A stretch of DNA of 64,000 nt. Origin: Leptotrichia sp. HSP-536. Lineage in GTDB: Bacteria; Fusobacteriota; Fusobacteriia; Fusobacteriales; Leptotrichiaceae. Of this stretch, positions 27,444 through 36,863 are shown piece by piece. Under the pieces are notes generated by a model, which saw only the letters and a list, made by a program, of their open reading frames with translations, did no database searches and was not told where the DNA came from. Made by a program: the position numbers and the translations under genes. Every line of letters begins with the position of its first letter. Position 1 is the first letter of the stretch. The stretch covers positions 496,001 through 560,000 of the forward strand of contig NZ_CP165647.1 in assembly GCF_041199985.1 (NCBI RefSeq), read 5' to 3'.

Positions 27444-27681
27444 TATTTTCTCTCCTTTTTCTTTTTGATTATATTTACATTTTTTCAGTTTTGTTTATAA
27501 ATATTATACACCATTTTACATTTTTTTTCATTCGTAATTTATTTAAAAATCAAAAATTATTTTAGAAAATTTATGGAAAAAAAGTCTAAAAATGATACAA
27601 TATTTCACAAAGGTAAGTAAAGTCAAAAGTTAGTTTTGTAAGTATAATTTGGAATATTTTAAGAAAAAAGAGGTATTTATT

Positions 27682-28524
27682 ATGGAAAATTTTGAAAAAT
27701 TGAAAAGTAATAATAATCTAAATAAAAAAAATAAAGTGGAAAAAATTAGAATTGTAAAAAGTGGATACGGGAATGAAGATTTGTTAAAAGATTTTTATGA
27801 TTATTTGAAAGAAAAAAATATTCAGGAAGTTTTTGGCGTGGAAGAGGCGGATTTGATAATCTCGCTTGGTGGCGACGGGACAATGCTTATTGCGGCAAAA
27901 GAGGCAATTGCGGGAAATATTCCTGTGCTTGCAGTAAATATGGGTTCACTTGGATATTTGGCTGAAGTAAAACCTCAAAATGCAGTTAAAATGCTGCAGG
28001 ATTACGAAAATGGGAATTACAAGATAGAAGAAAGGGCATTTTTAGAAGTGAAATATGAAGACAACACTTTTTATGCCTTAAATGAGCTTGTTATAACAAA
28101 AGGCGGACATGAAGCGCATTTAATACAAGTTGAAGTTTATTCAAATGATATTTTTGTAAATAAATACAGAGCCGACGGAATAATTGTAGCAACTCCCACA
28201 GGCTCCACAGCCTATTCACTTTCAGCAGGCGGCTCAATTGTTCATCCAGGATTAAATGCCCTGTCGATAACGCCATTAGCTCCACAAAGCCTGACAGCAC
28301 GTCCAATTATTGTAAATGGCTGTGAAGTGCTTAGTTTTAAGGCGACTTCCAGAGATGAGGCTGTTCACTTGAATATTGACGGGAATCAGTGGTTCCAAAT
28401 TCAGCAAAATGATCTTGTATCAGCAAGATTATCAAAGAAAAAAATTAAAATAGTAAAACCAGTAGATAGTGATTATTACAGTATTTTAAGACAAAAATTG
28501 AAATGGGGAGATTCTGTATTATAA
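27682..28524 (+). CDS. nadK: NAD kinase
   Basis: 280 residues. NadK phosphorylates NAD to NADP. The ATP/NAD-binding motif GGDGTMLIAAKEA, NMGSLGYLAE and the catalytic-site PTGSTAYSLSAGGSI are all present. An in-frame TTG at 27649 precedes the AAGAGG ribosome site; ATG 27682 has correct spacing. recN follows after 112 bases, the same order seen in many bacteria. Confidence 0.93.
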   Translation: MENFEKLKSNNNLNKKNKVEKIRIVKSGYGNEDLLKDFYDYLKEKNIQEVFGVEEADLIISLGGDGTMLIAAKEAIAGNIPVLAVNMGSLGYLAEVKPQNAVKMLQDYENGNYKIEERAFLEVKYEDNTFYALNELVITKGGHEAHLIQVEVYSNDIFVNKYRADGIIVATPTGSTAYSLSAGGSIVHPGLNALSITPLAPQSLTARPIIVNGCEVLSFKATSRDEAVHLNIDGNQWFQIQQNDLVSARLSKKKIKIVKPVDSDYYSILRQKLKWGDSVL

Positions 28525-28636
28525 TTATTAAAATAAGAAATATAAATGAAAAATTAATTATCAAATTAAAATAGCATAAAATATAATTTACAGGTAAATT
28601 TGTAATTATAAAAAATAAAATAGTGAAAGGAAGGAA

Positions 28637-30316
28637 ATGCTAAGAGAATTAAGATTAAATAATTTAGCGATAATAAAAAATCTGGACTTGGAATTTAATG
28701 AAAAATTTATTGCATTGACTGGAGAAACTGGGGCTGGAAAATCAATTATTTTAAATGGAATTTCACTATTAATTGGTGAAAGAAGTCATACTGAGATGAT
28801 TAGGAATGGGGAAGAAAATCTTTTTGCGGAAGGTGTTTTTGAATTGAATGAAAATCAGAAGAAAAGACTAAATGAGCTTGGATTTGAAATAGAAGATGAT
28901 GAGCTGATTATAACTCGTTTTTTTGACAGAAGTTCAAAATCTAAAATAATGGTAAATGGAAAAAGACAAACTTTATCAAGATTAAAGGAGCTTATGGTAA
29001 ACATTATTGATTTAGTCGGGCAGCACGAGCATCAGTTTTTGTTAAATAACGAATATCATTTGCACTTGCTAGACAGATTTTTAAATGATGAAGGAAAAGA
29101 GCTTTCCAAAAAGATTCGTGAAAATGTAAGTGAAATCAAAAAATTAAATTTAAGAATAAAAAATATTGAAAATGAAAAATCCAAAATTGAAGAAAAAAAA
29201 GATGTGCTGGAATTTCAATTTAATGAAATTAATGAACTGGATTTAAAAGAAAATGAAGATAATGAACTGGAAGAAGAATACAGAATTTTGTTTAATGCTG
29301 GAAAAATCAGCGAAAAACTGGAAGAAACTTCTCAATTGCTAAAAGAGGGAGAATTTTCCATTCTGACTGCATTAGGGCGGGCAAAAAGAAATTTGGAGCA
29401 GCTTTCAGATTTATCAGAGTCTTACAGCGAACTTTCTGAAAAAATAGAGTCTGTTTTATACGAAATTGAAGAAATTTCCTATTCTGTGGACAATTCTATT
29501 GGCGATGTTGAAATAAATGACAATAAATTGGAAAAGATTGTGGAAAGAATTGATAAAATTAATAAATTGAAAAGAAAATATGGTTCGACAATTACAGAAA
29601 TTTTGGAATTTAAAGACAAAATTGAAAAAGACTTGTCGCTAGTAAATTTTGAAAATGAAGAGCTGGAAAATCTTAAAATTCAGAAAAAAGAGCTTGTAAG
29701 CCAGTATTTTCAGGATAGTGAAAAATTGAGCGAAATTCGGATGAAAATTGCAGGAAATCTCCAAAATACAGTGGATATTCAATTAAGCGACTTGAATATG
29801 GAAAATGCAAAATTTAAAGTGGAAATAGTCAAAAAAGAGGAAATTACAGCCCATGGAACAGACAATGCAGAATTTTTAATTACAACAAATGTAGGAGAAA
29901 CTTTTAAGCCGCTTGCTAAAATTGCCTCAGGCGGAGAAATTTCACGTATAATGCTTGCTCTAAAAAGTGTATTTTCTGAAGTTGACAATATTTCAGTATT
30001 GATTTTTGATGAAATTGATACGGGAATTTCTGGAGAAACGGTGCGAAGAGTGGCGGAAAAATTGAGAGAACTTTCAAGAAATACACAAATTATCTGTGTA
30101 ACACATTCTCCGCAAATCGCTGGAAAGGCTCAGCAGCAGTTTTTTATCAAAAAGGAAATTGAAAATAATTTTACGGAGACAAAAGTTAGAGAACTGAATA
30201 CAGAAGAGAGAATAAGAGAAATTGCAAGAATTATTTCAGGAGATAACATTACGGAAGCATCTGTAAGCCACGCCAAGGAGATTATGGGATTATGGGACAA
30301 AAAAGTGCTGATATAG
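28637..30316 (+). CDS. recN: DNA repair protein RecN
   Basis: 559 residues. SMC-like ATPase that acts early in double-strand break repair. Walker A GETGAGKSI at residue about 31, long coiled-coil arms (about 150-370), the ABC signature region KIASGGEISRIMLALK, and Walker B VLIFDEIDTGISG, followed by THSPQIAG. Strong GAAAGGAAGG ribosome site. Its 3' end overlaps the Xer-like gene by 25 bases. Confidence 0.95.
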   Translation: MLRELRLNNLAIIKNLDLEFNEKFIALTGETGAGKSIILNGISLLIGERSHTEMIRNGEENLFAEGVFELNENQKKRLNELGFEIEDDELIITRFFDRSSKSKIMVNGKRQTLSRLKELMVNIIDLVGQHEHQFLLNNEYHLHLLDRFLNDEGKELSKKIRENVSEIKKLNLRIKNIENEKSKIEEKKDVLEFQFNEINELDLKENEDNELEEEYRILFNAGKISEKLEETSQLLKEGEFSILTALGRAKRNLEQLSDLSESYSELSEKIESVLYEIEEISYSVDNSIGDVEINDNKLEKIVERIDKINKLKRKYGSTITEILEFKDKIEKDLSLVNFENEELENLKIQKKELVSQYFQDSEKLSEIRMKIAGNLQNTVDIQLSDLNMENAKFKVEIVKKEEITAHGTDNAEFLITTNVGETFKPLAKIASGGEISRIMLALKSVFSEVDNISVLIFDEIDTGISGETVRRVAEKLRELSRNTQIICVTHSPQIAGKAQQQFFIKKEIENNFTETKVRELNTEERIREIARIISGDNITEASVSHAKEIMGLWDKKVLI

Positions 30317-31269
30317 ATAATTCGGAGAAAAAATTAGAAATTTCTGAAAAGAAAAAGTTAAATTTGATAAAAGATAATTTTGATAAAAAAAGTAAAATAT
30401 CAGTTAAAAATCAAATGCAGCTGAAAAACTTCCTGGAATTTCTAAAATTTGAAAAAAGAAGTTCTCAAAACACATTAAATGGGTATAATCGTGATTTAAT
30501 GCAATTTTTTCTATTTGTAAAAAAAGATTTTTCTGAAATTGGAGAAAAAGAAATTTCTAGTTATATTGATAATTTGAATAAAAAATTGAGAAAAAATTCA
30601 ATTTTGAGAAAAGTTTCAGTATTAAAGGCATTTTACAAATTTTGTTATTTGAATAAGTCGATTGAAAAAGATCCCGCAGGAATGGTAAAAAATTTAAATC
30701 GTGAATATCAGCCGCCTGAAATTTTGACATTGGAGGAAATAATGCAGATTGTGGATAATTGCCCAGCCACACCTGCTGGAATGCAAAATAGACTGATTAT
30801 TAAATTACTAATTATAACAGGAGCAATGATTTCAGAAATTCTAAATTTAGAAATAAAGGATGTTGAAAGCCCAAATTATGAATTTATAAAAATTTTTAGA
30901 AAAAATTCAAAATATCAAATAATGCCAGCTGATAACAATTTTGAAAAGGAAATCAAAAATTATCTGAAAGTTTATAGACCAGAATTAAAAAATGCAAATG
31001 AAAATTTAAAAATATTTCCCAATATCCGTCGTGAGAAATTTTGGAAAAACTTAAAAATTATTGCCCAAAATGCAAAAATTGAAAAAAATGTATATCCGCA
31101 TATTTTTAGAAACTCTTTGGCTGAAATTTTGTCTGAAGCTAATGCTAATATCCAAATTATTCAGGAAATATTGGGAAAAGTAAATATTACAACGGCAAAA
31201 ATTGAAAAAAAAGTAAAAAAATTTAAATTAAAAATGATCTACAATAATATAAAACTAGGAGATGATTAA
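30292..31269 (+). CDS. XerC/XerD-like tyrosine recombinase homologue lacking catalytic residues
   Basis: 325 residues. An extended N-terminus (1-40), a SAM-like core-binding domain (about 40-130: LKFEKRSSQNTLNGYNRDL), then a recombinase domain. The usual catalytic set is largely missing: Arg I of TGLRxSE is Met (TGAMISE, M179), the third-box His of LGH is Lys (LGK, K296), and the nucleophile Tyr region reads TAKIEKKV without Tyr. Only HIFR (270-273) remains of HxxR. The reading frame is nevertheless intact. Probably binds DNA without cutting, or is a gene in decay. Translationally coupled to recN. Confidence 0.8.
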   Translation: MGQKSADIDNSEKKLEISEKKKLNLIKDNFDKKSKISVKNQMQLKNFLEFLKFEKRSSQNTLNGYNRDLMQFFLFVKKDFSEIGEKEISSYIDNLNKKLRKNSILRKVSVLKAFYKFCYLNKSIEKDPAGMVKNLNREYQPPEILTLEEIMQIVDNCPATPAGMQNRLIIKLLIITGAMISEILNLEIKDVESPNYEFIKIFRKNSKYQIMPADNNFEKEIKNYLKVYRPELKNANENLKIFPNIRREKFWKNLKIIAQNAKIEKNVYPHIFRNSLAEILSEANANIQIIQEILGKVNITTAKIEKKVKKFKLKMIYNNIKLGDD

Positions 31270-31273
31270 GTAA

Positions 31274-31693
31274 ATGAAAGAAAAACGTGAATTGAAAAAA
31301 CAGAATGATGAAAAATTGAGAATACTGATAATTACAATTATGACATATTTTATATTTTTCCTTATAACGAAAATGGAACTGATAACTTCATATTTGGGAA
31401 TAGTTGTCTTAATTTTATTGTATATGTATGCAAATTTTAATTTGATAAACATATTTTTTACAAGTAAAAGGACTACTTTTAAAATATATGCTTTTCTACT
31501 TTTGGAATTAATTTATTTGTTTACGGGAAATATTTCAATGTTAGGGTCGATATTGTACATAATATTGTTTTCTGCTTTGATTTTTTTCATAAGAAAAGAT
31601 GAAGGACGTGAAGAAATTCCTAAAATAATTAAATTTGTTCAAGTATTTATTACATTTAAAGTTGTTTTTGTTGTATCAATGTTGATTTTTTAA
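31274..31693 (+). CDS. small membrane protein, function unknown
   Basis: 139 residues with four to five hydrophobic segments after a charged cytoplasmic N-terminus (MKEKRELKKQNDEKLR). No family recognised. It starts 4 bases after the Xer-like stop, with AGGAGATGA as ribosome site inside the previous gene's end, so it is probably the last gene of the recN transcript. Confidence 0.65.
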   Translation: MKEKRELKKQNDEKLRILIITIMTYFIFFLITKMELITSYLGIVVLILLYMYANFNLINIFFTSKRTTFKIYAFLLLELIYLFTGNISMLGSILYIILFSALIFFIRKDEGREEIPKIIKFVQVFITFKVVFVVSMLIF

Positions 31694-31727
31694 TTTTTTT
31701 AAACTATATAAAAGTTATAAAAAATAG

Positions 31728-31756
31728 TTGAGAAATATAAAAAAAAGTAGTATAAT
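31728..31756 (+). promoter_or_regulatory. promoter of the yueI-like/murA operon
   Basis: TTGAGA (31728-31733), 17-base spacer, TATAAT (31751-31756). It leaves a ~140-base leader without clear structure. Confidence 0.75.
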
Positions 31757-31905
31757 GACAAAATATAATAAATTTTACTTTTAAAATTATTATTTTGTAT
31801 AGAAAAATCACTTTAAAAAATAGATTTGAAAATTAAAATAAACCTTGAGATTATTTAATCTTTTCAGTCTAAATTTTTAGTATTAAGATGAATTGGAGAA
31901 ATAAA

Positions 31906-32499
31906 ATGGAAGCTAGCATTAACAATAGTAGAACTGATGTTATGAAATATATGGAAGAAGTTACGGATAGAGCAGTAAATGCACAAGTAGAAAAAAATTT
32001 ATTTCTTGGAGAATACAAAGAAAGAATTATAAAAGCCCTTACATTTGATGAAATTAAGGAAAAAGGTATTTATTATGAAATAGAAAAGGCTCTAGAAAAT
32101 AAAGATGTTGCAAAAATGGTTATTTCGAGACATTCAAATTTTGACGATATAAAAAAATATATTGAAATAGCTAAAAGAAAAAAAATACCATACAAAATGA
32201 TAGATAATTTACTCTGTGAGGGACAAATAGCATTGGTGGTAGTGGCAAAGGATGCTGTTACTCATGAAGATGGAGATGAAATCGTAGTAACTTCAAAATT
32301 GGAAACTTGTCATATAAAACATTTACCAGATGTATATTATGAAGCTATGGAAAGTGCAATTTGTGATTTTCATATGAATATCATAAAGAAGGAAATGCCA
32401 GAATATGCAAAAAATTATAAAGAATTGACTTTTATGGATAAACTATTTGGATCAAAATGTCCAATATGTCAAAAATTAGGAGGAAAAAAACGTGGTTGA
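31906..32499 (+). CDS. YueI-like (DUF1694) protein
   Basis: About 197 residues. NLFLGEYKERIIKALTFDEI near the N-terminus is the DUF1694 signature (L-G-x-x-x-E-R-I/V), and the middle part (YKMIDNLLCEGQIALVVVAKDAV) is typical of the family. The C-terminus carries a CPIC pair. Function of the family is unknown. ATG 31906 is preferred over 31888 because GGAGA lies six bases before it. Overlaps murA by 8 bases. Confidence 0.75.
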   Translation: MEASINNSRTDVMKYMEEVTDRAVNAQVEKNLFLGEYKERIIKALTFDEIKEKGIYYEIEKALENKDVAKMVISRHSNFDDIKKYIEIAKRKKIPYKMIDNLLCEGQIALVVVAKDAVTHEDGDEIVVTSKLETCHIKHLPDVYYEAMESAICDFHMNIIKKEMPEYAKNYKELTFMDKLFGSKCPICQKLGGKKRG

Positions 32500-33760
32500 T
32501 GGATTTAGAATAACAGGAAAAACTCCATTAAATGGAGTAATAAAAGTAAGTGGAGCTAAAAATGCAGCTCTTCCAATAATTATCGCAACTCTTGTTGCAA
32601 AAGGGGAATATATCTTAAAAAATGTTCCAAACTTGAGAGACATTAGAGTAACAATGAAATTACTTGAAGATTTGGGAATGAAAACTGAAAAATTGGATAA
32701 CAATACTTATAAAATTATAAACAATGGCTTTAAAAGAACTGAAGCAAGCTATCAGATTGTAAAACAGATGAGAGCATCATTTTTAGTAATGGGACCAATG
32801 ATTGCAAATCTAGATGAAGCAGTAGTTTCACTTCCTGGAGGATGTGCAATAGGTTCAAGACCTGTCGATTTACATTTAAAGGGATTTGAAATGCTAGGTG
32901 CCGATATTACAAGAGTACACGGATATGTTCACGCAAAATCAGATAATTTAAAAGGAGCTGAAATTCCTTTAGGTTTCCCAAGTGTAGGAGCGACACAGAA
33001 TATTATGATGGCAGCTGTAAAAACGCCAGGTAAAACTATTATTTCAAATGCAGCAAGAGAGCCTGAAATCGTTGATTTAGGAAACTTCTTAAATAAAATG
33101 GGAGCTAAAATTACAGGGCTTGGAACACCAAACATTGAAATTGAAGGAGTGGAAGAGCTTCATGCGGTAGAATATTCAATTATGCCAGATAGAATTGAAG
33201 CAGGAACTTATGTAATAGCATCACTGGTTACAGAAGGAGATTTAAAAATTCAGGATGCAAGACTTGAAGATTTGGGAGTATTTAAATCTGAACTGGAAAC
33301 TATGGGAGTAAAATTCAAACAGGATAGAGATATGTTATCTGTAATCGGAAAAGTAAAAGATTTGAAGCCATCAAAAATAAAAACATTACCGCATCCAGGA
33401 TTTCCAACAGATATGCAGCCTCAAATGATGTTATTGCAAACGTTAGTAAACGGTGGAAGCTCAATGGAAGAAACTGTCTTTGAAAACAGATTTATGCATG
33501 TGCCTGAATTTAACAGAATGGGTGCAGATATTACGATAAGACACGGAGTTGCCTTTATAAATGGAGGATTGCCATTAACTGGAGCGGAAGTAATGTCTTC
33601 AGATTTAAGAGCAGGAGCGGCACTGGTTCTGGCGGCACTTGCGGCGGACGGAGAAACAATTGTAAACAGAGTTTATCATATCGACAGAGGTTATGACAGA
33701 CTGGAATTGAAATTAAACACTGTTGGAGCAAAAATTGAAAGAATCAAACTAGATATTTAA
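32492..33760 (+). CDS. murA: UDP-N-acetylglucosamine 1-carboxyvinyltransferase
   Basis: MurA commits UDP-GlcNAc to peptidoglycan synthesis with PEP. 422 residues. KVSGAKNAALPIIIATL (substrate site) is at the N-terminus, and the catalytic loop LPGGCAIGSRPVD holds the PEP-reactive Cys (C118, the fosfomycin target). Full-length inside-out alpha/beta barrel. GTG start with a strong AGGAGG ribosome site located within the upstream gene, hence coupled translation. Confidence 0.96.
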   Translation: MVDGFRITGKTPLNGVIKVSGAKNAALPIIIATLVAKGEYILKNVPNLRDIRVTMKLLEDLGMKTEKLDNNTYKIINNGFKRTEASYQIVKQMRASFLVMGPMIANLDEAVVSLPGGCAIGSRPVDLHLKGFEMLGADITRVHGYVHAKSDNLKGAEIPLGFPSVGATQNIMMAAVKTPGKTIISNAAREPEIVDLGNFLNKMGAKITGLGTPNIEIEGVEELHAVEYSIMPDRIEAGTYVIASLVTEGDLKIQDARLEDLGVFKSELETMGVKFKQDRDMLSVIGKVKDLKPSKIKTLPHPGFPTDMQPQMMLLQTLVNGGSSMEETVFENRFMHVPEFNRMGADITIRHGVAFINGGLPLTGAEVMSSDLRAGAALVLAALAADGETIVNRVYHIDRGYDRLELKLNTVGAKIERIKLDI

Positions 33761-33789
33761 CTTTATATAAAACTGAAAAAATTTAAGAC

Positions 33790-33834
33790 GTGGGTATATT
33801 TTAGAAAAAAACTAGAAAATACCCACAATTTTAG
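33790..33834 (+). terminator. terminator after murA
   Basis: GTGGGTATATTTTAG (33790-33804) pairs with CTAGAAAATACCCAC (33812-33826) with one mismatch, then AATTTTAGTTTT. Confidence 0.85.
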
Positions 33835-33960
33835 TTTTATATTATTACTTTTCTTTTTTCAAAAAATCAAACATTTTCTAAAAACTTTTAAAAATAAATT
33901 CAAAAACCGGATATGATTAAAATTTATATTAAAGAAAAACTAAAAAATATAATTAAAAAA

Positions 33961-33989
33961 TTTACAAAACATATTTTTTATAGTACAAT
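33961..33989 (+). promoter_or_regulatory. metF promoter
   Basis: TTTACA (33961-33966), 17-base spacer, TACAAT (33984-33989). Start codon 75 bases later. The gene-free stretch 33761-34063 holds this and the murA terminator. Confidence 0.7.
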
Positions 33990-34063
33990 ATGTTTAGAAA
34001 TATAAATTTAGATTATTTTTGGAAACGATAAATGTAAAAAATATTTGAAATTAGGAGGTTTTA

Positions 34064-34939
34064 ATGAAAATAAAAGATTTATTTGAAAAAAAAGAGCGTT
34101 TAATTTCTTTTGAGATTTTTCCGCCAAATAAAAATTTTTCTGAAGAGAAATTAAAGAATGTAACTGCTGAATTGGTAAAGTATAATCCTGATTTTATCAG
34201 TGTTACATATGGTGCTGGCGGAAAAACTAAAGGTGGAACTATTGAAATGGCTTCTCACATTAAAAATAATTTGAAGACGGAAGTTTTGGCTCATTTGACT
34301 TGTGTTGGAAGTAAAAAAAGTGAAATTCACGATTACTTGCAGGAAGCAAAAAGTAAAAATATAAAAAATATTTTGGCACTTCGTGGAGACGTACCGCAGG
34401 GAGAAACAGAAGAAATTTACAATAAAGGCGATTATAAATATGCTTCTGAGTTAATCAGCGATTTGAGAAAAAACAGCGAATTTAATGATTTTTCAATTGG
34501 CGGGGCATTTTATCCTGAAACTCATTATGAAAATAATGATTTAGTTGACCTGTTCCATCTGAAGAATAAAGTTGAAGCTGGAACGGATTTTTTGGCTTCT
34601 CAAATGTTCTTTGACAATGACGTTTTTGTAAAATTTAAGGAGCAAGCTGAAAAACTGGATATCAAAGTTCCATTGATTGCGGGAATTATGCCAGTTACAA
34701 ATGCCAAGCAAATAAAAAGAATTATAGAACTTTCCAAATGTTCTGTACCTGAAAAATTGGATAAATTGCTGGAAAAATATGGAGATAATCCAGAATCTAT
34801 GAAAAAAGCTGGAATAATGTATGCAAGTGAGCAAATTATAGAACTGTTGGCCTATGGAATCAAGGGAATTCATATTTATACGATGAATAAACCTGAAATT
34901 GCAAAGGAAATTATGAAAAATATTGAATTTGCAAGATAG
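34064..34939 (+). CDS. metF: methylenetetrahydrofolate reductase
   Basis: Flavoprotein reducing methylene-THF to methyl-THF for methionine synthesis. 291 residues, a TIM barrel: ISFEIFPPNK with the catalytic Glu, FISVTYGAGG, LAHLTCVG, LALRGDVP, FSIGGAFYPETH and FLASQMFFD are all family motifs. TTAGGAGG ribosome site. It stands alone with its own promoter; no methionine synthase gene is adjacent. Confidence 0.95.
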   Translation: MKIKDLFEKKERLISFEIFPPNKNFSEEKLKNVTAELVKYNPDFISVTYGAGGKTKGGTIEMASHIKNNLKTEVLAHLTCVGSKKSEIHDYLQEAKSKNIKNILALRGDVPQGETEEIYNKGDYKYASELISDLRKNSEFNDFSIGGAFYPETHYENNDLVDLFHLKNKVEAGTDFLASQMFFDNDVFVKFKEQAEKLDIKVPLIAGIMPVTNAKQIKRIIELSKCSVPEKLDKLLEKYGDNPESMKKAGIMYASEQIIELLAYGIKGIHIYTMNKPEIAKEIMKNIEFAR

Positions 34940-35009
34940 ATTTAAAATAGAAGGCTGTTTTTATATTATTTAGTAATACAAGTAAAAGTATTACAAAGGA
35001 GTGGTAAAG

Positions 35010-35297
35010 ATGGCTATAGTAACGGTTAGACTTGATGAAAATGTGAAAAAAGAAGCGGAGATATTATTTAAAAAAATGGATCTTAATATGAGTACAGCAA
35101 TGAATCTGTTTTTGAAAAAATGTATTTTGGAGCGGGGGATTCCGTTTGAATTAAAAATTTCAAATAAAGAAACTAGAAAAGTTTTGGAGAAAGTTGAAAA
35201 AGGTATTGGATTAAGTAAAATTTTCGACAGTATAGATAAGATGATGGAGAATTTGATTAGGTTGTGTCTGAAAACTCGAAATCTATGTTATTTTTAA
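35010..35297 (+). pseudogene. RelB/DinJ-family antitoxin, 3' end replaced by a MITE
   Basis: The first 83 residues match a RelB/DinJ antitoxin: ribbon-helix-helix AIVTVRLDENVKKEAE, then LNMSTAMNLFLKKCILERGIPFE. From codon 84 (35260) the frame reads into MITE B (LIRLCLKTRNLCYF), and no RelE/YafQ-type toxin follows. The GTG at 35001 overlaps the AAAGGAG ribosome site, so ATG 35010 is the start. The DNA-binding half may still fold; the partner toxin gene is gone from this locus. Confidence 0.75.
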
Positions 35298-35410
35298 TGT
35301 TTTTTTTATTTTATAAATTATACAAATCACCATAAAATCAGTGTTTATTATTTTTGATTTTGGAAAAATTTGTTAAAAATTCATCATTTGGAGAGTTTTC
35401 AGACACGCCC
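35260..35410. mobile_element. MITE, copy B
   Basis: 151 bp. Ends GGTTGTGTCTGAAAACTC and ...GTTTTCAGACACGCCC, flanked by TA (35258-35259 and 35411-35412). Interior as in copies A and C. It begins inside the antitoxin coding sequence. Confidence 0.85.
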
Positions 35411-35422
35411 TAAAACAATAAA

Positions 35423-35515
35423 TTTTTTATAACTCCTGTTCAGGAAGAGGTCAAGATTTCCTGCGAGAAAATAAATAAATTATAATTTCTTTTTTTCAAA
35501 TGGGGTTTAGTATAA
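35423..35515. repeat. dispersed intergenic repeat, copy 2
   Basis: Aligns with 20411-20500 from TTTTTTATAA to TTTAGTATAA, with core GAGGTCAAGA and block ATTTCTTTTTTTCAAATGGG. Here it lies between MITE B and a degraded MORN-like fragment. Confidence 0.6.
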
Positions 35516-35521
35516 TTAGGA

Positions 35522-35656
35522 GCAGCGAGTTATACTTTTAATAGACCGTATAAAAGTAGAGAAAAACGATTAGAAGTACATTATTTGAATGGAAAAAGAG
35601 AAGGAGAAGCAAGATTTTTTTATCAAATATTTTTATGAAAATGGAAAATCTCGTTA
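35522..35656 (+). pseudogene. fragment of a MORN-repeat (YwqK-like) protein
   Basis: One frame reads EVHYLNGKREGEARFFY and then stops; a shift of one base continues as YFYENGKSR before another stop. The Y-x-N-G-K-x-x-G-E pattern is that of MORN/YwqK repeats. No start or rest of the gene is present. The surrounding 35298-35760 has only a MITE, a dispersed repeat and leuB's upstream region. Confidence 0.5.
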
Positions 35657-35760
35657 AAAATAAATTTATGCTAGAATTTGAAAAAAATAGACAAAAAATA
35701 TTGAAGAAAAATTAGAAAAAATGTAAAAAGTTTAAATGAATTAAGAAAGGAAGTGCAAAA

Positions 35761-36819
35761 ATGAACTACAAAATTGCAGTATTAAATGGAGATGGAATTG
35801 GACCGGAAATAGTGGCTGAGACAATAAAAGTTCTGGACAAGGCTGGAGAAAAATTTGGACATAAGTTTGAATATGTTCAGGGATATTTAGGTGGAGAATC
35901 CATTGATAAGTATGGTGTTCCTCTATCTGATGAAACAATTCAGGTGTGCAGTGAAAGTGATGCAATTTTACTTGGGGCTATTGGTGGGCCTAAATGGGAT
36001 AACATTGAGCCTGAGAAACGTCCTGAGAGAGGGCTTCTTGCGATTAGGAAGGAACTTGGAGTTTATACGAATTTGCGACCTGCTATTTTGTTTAAATCGT
36101 TAAAAAGTGCGAGTCCTTTGAAGGAAGAAATAATTGGAGATGGACTTGATGTGATGATTGTAAGGGAGCTTACTGGAGGGCTTTATTTTGGGCATAGGGA
36201 ATATTCTGATGAAAAGGCGTTTGATACACTTCCTTATACAAGGGCTGAAATTGAAAGAATTGCAAAAAAAGCATTTGAAATTGCAAAACTTAGAAATAAA
36301 AAACTTACGAGCGTAGATAAACACAATGTTTTGGATACTTCAAAATTGTGGAGAAAAGTCGTGGAGGAAATTTCAAAAGATTATCCAGAAGTGGAAGTTT
36401 CGCATATGTATGTGGATAATGCGGCAATGCAGCTGATTGCCAATCCTAGACAATTTGATGTGATTTTGACTGAAAATATGTTTGGAGATATTTTGTCAGA
36501 TGAGGCTTCAATGCTTACAGGATCACTTGGAATGCTGCCATCAGCGAGTCTTGGAGATGGAAAAGTCGGACTTTATGAGCCAAGTCACGGTTCAGCACCT
36601 GATATAGCTGGAAAAAATATTGCAAATCCAATAGCGACAATACTTTCAGCAGTAATGATGTTAAGATACTCATTTAATCTTCAAAAAGAGGCTGATGCGA
36701 TAGAAAAAGCTGTGGAGAAAGTGCTGGAAGCAGGATTTAGAACGGCTGATATTTATACAGATGGTATGAAGAAAGTTGGAACTGATGAAATGGGAACTGA
36801 GATTGCTAATAGAATTTAA
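35761..36819 (+). CDS. leuB: 3-isopropylmalate dehydrogenase
   Basis: 352 residues. LeuB oxidatively decarboxylates 3-isopropylmalate in leucine synthesis. Motifs: LNGDGIGPEIV at the start, LGAIGGPKWD, the substrate segment RELTGGLYFGHRE, the catalytic Lys/Tyr region, and the NAD site HGSAPDIAGKNIANP. No leuA/leuCD neighbours, and ilvC stands alone at 44773, so branched-chain genes are scattered here. RBS AAAGGAAG. Confidence 0.94.
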   Translation: MNYKIAVLNGDGIGPEIVAETIKVLDKAGEKFGHKFEYVQGYLGGESIDKYGVPLSDETIQVCSESDAILLGAIGGPKWDNIEPEKRPERGLLAIRKELGVYTNLRPAILFKSLKSASPLKEEIIGDGLDVMIVRELTGGLYFGHREYSDEKAFDTLPYTRAEIERIAKKAFEIAKLRNKKLTSVDKHNVLDTSKLWRKVVEEISKDYPEVEVSHMYVDNAAMQLIANPRQFDVILTENMFGDILSDEASMLTGSLGMLPSASLGDGKVGLYEPSHGSAPDIAGKNIANPIATILSAVMMLRYSFNLQKEADAIEKAVEKVLEAGFRTADIYTDGMKKVGTDEMGTEIANRI

Positions 36820-36863
36820 TAAATTTTACATTATGAGAAAAAGAAAGGAATAAATATAGATTT

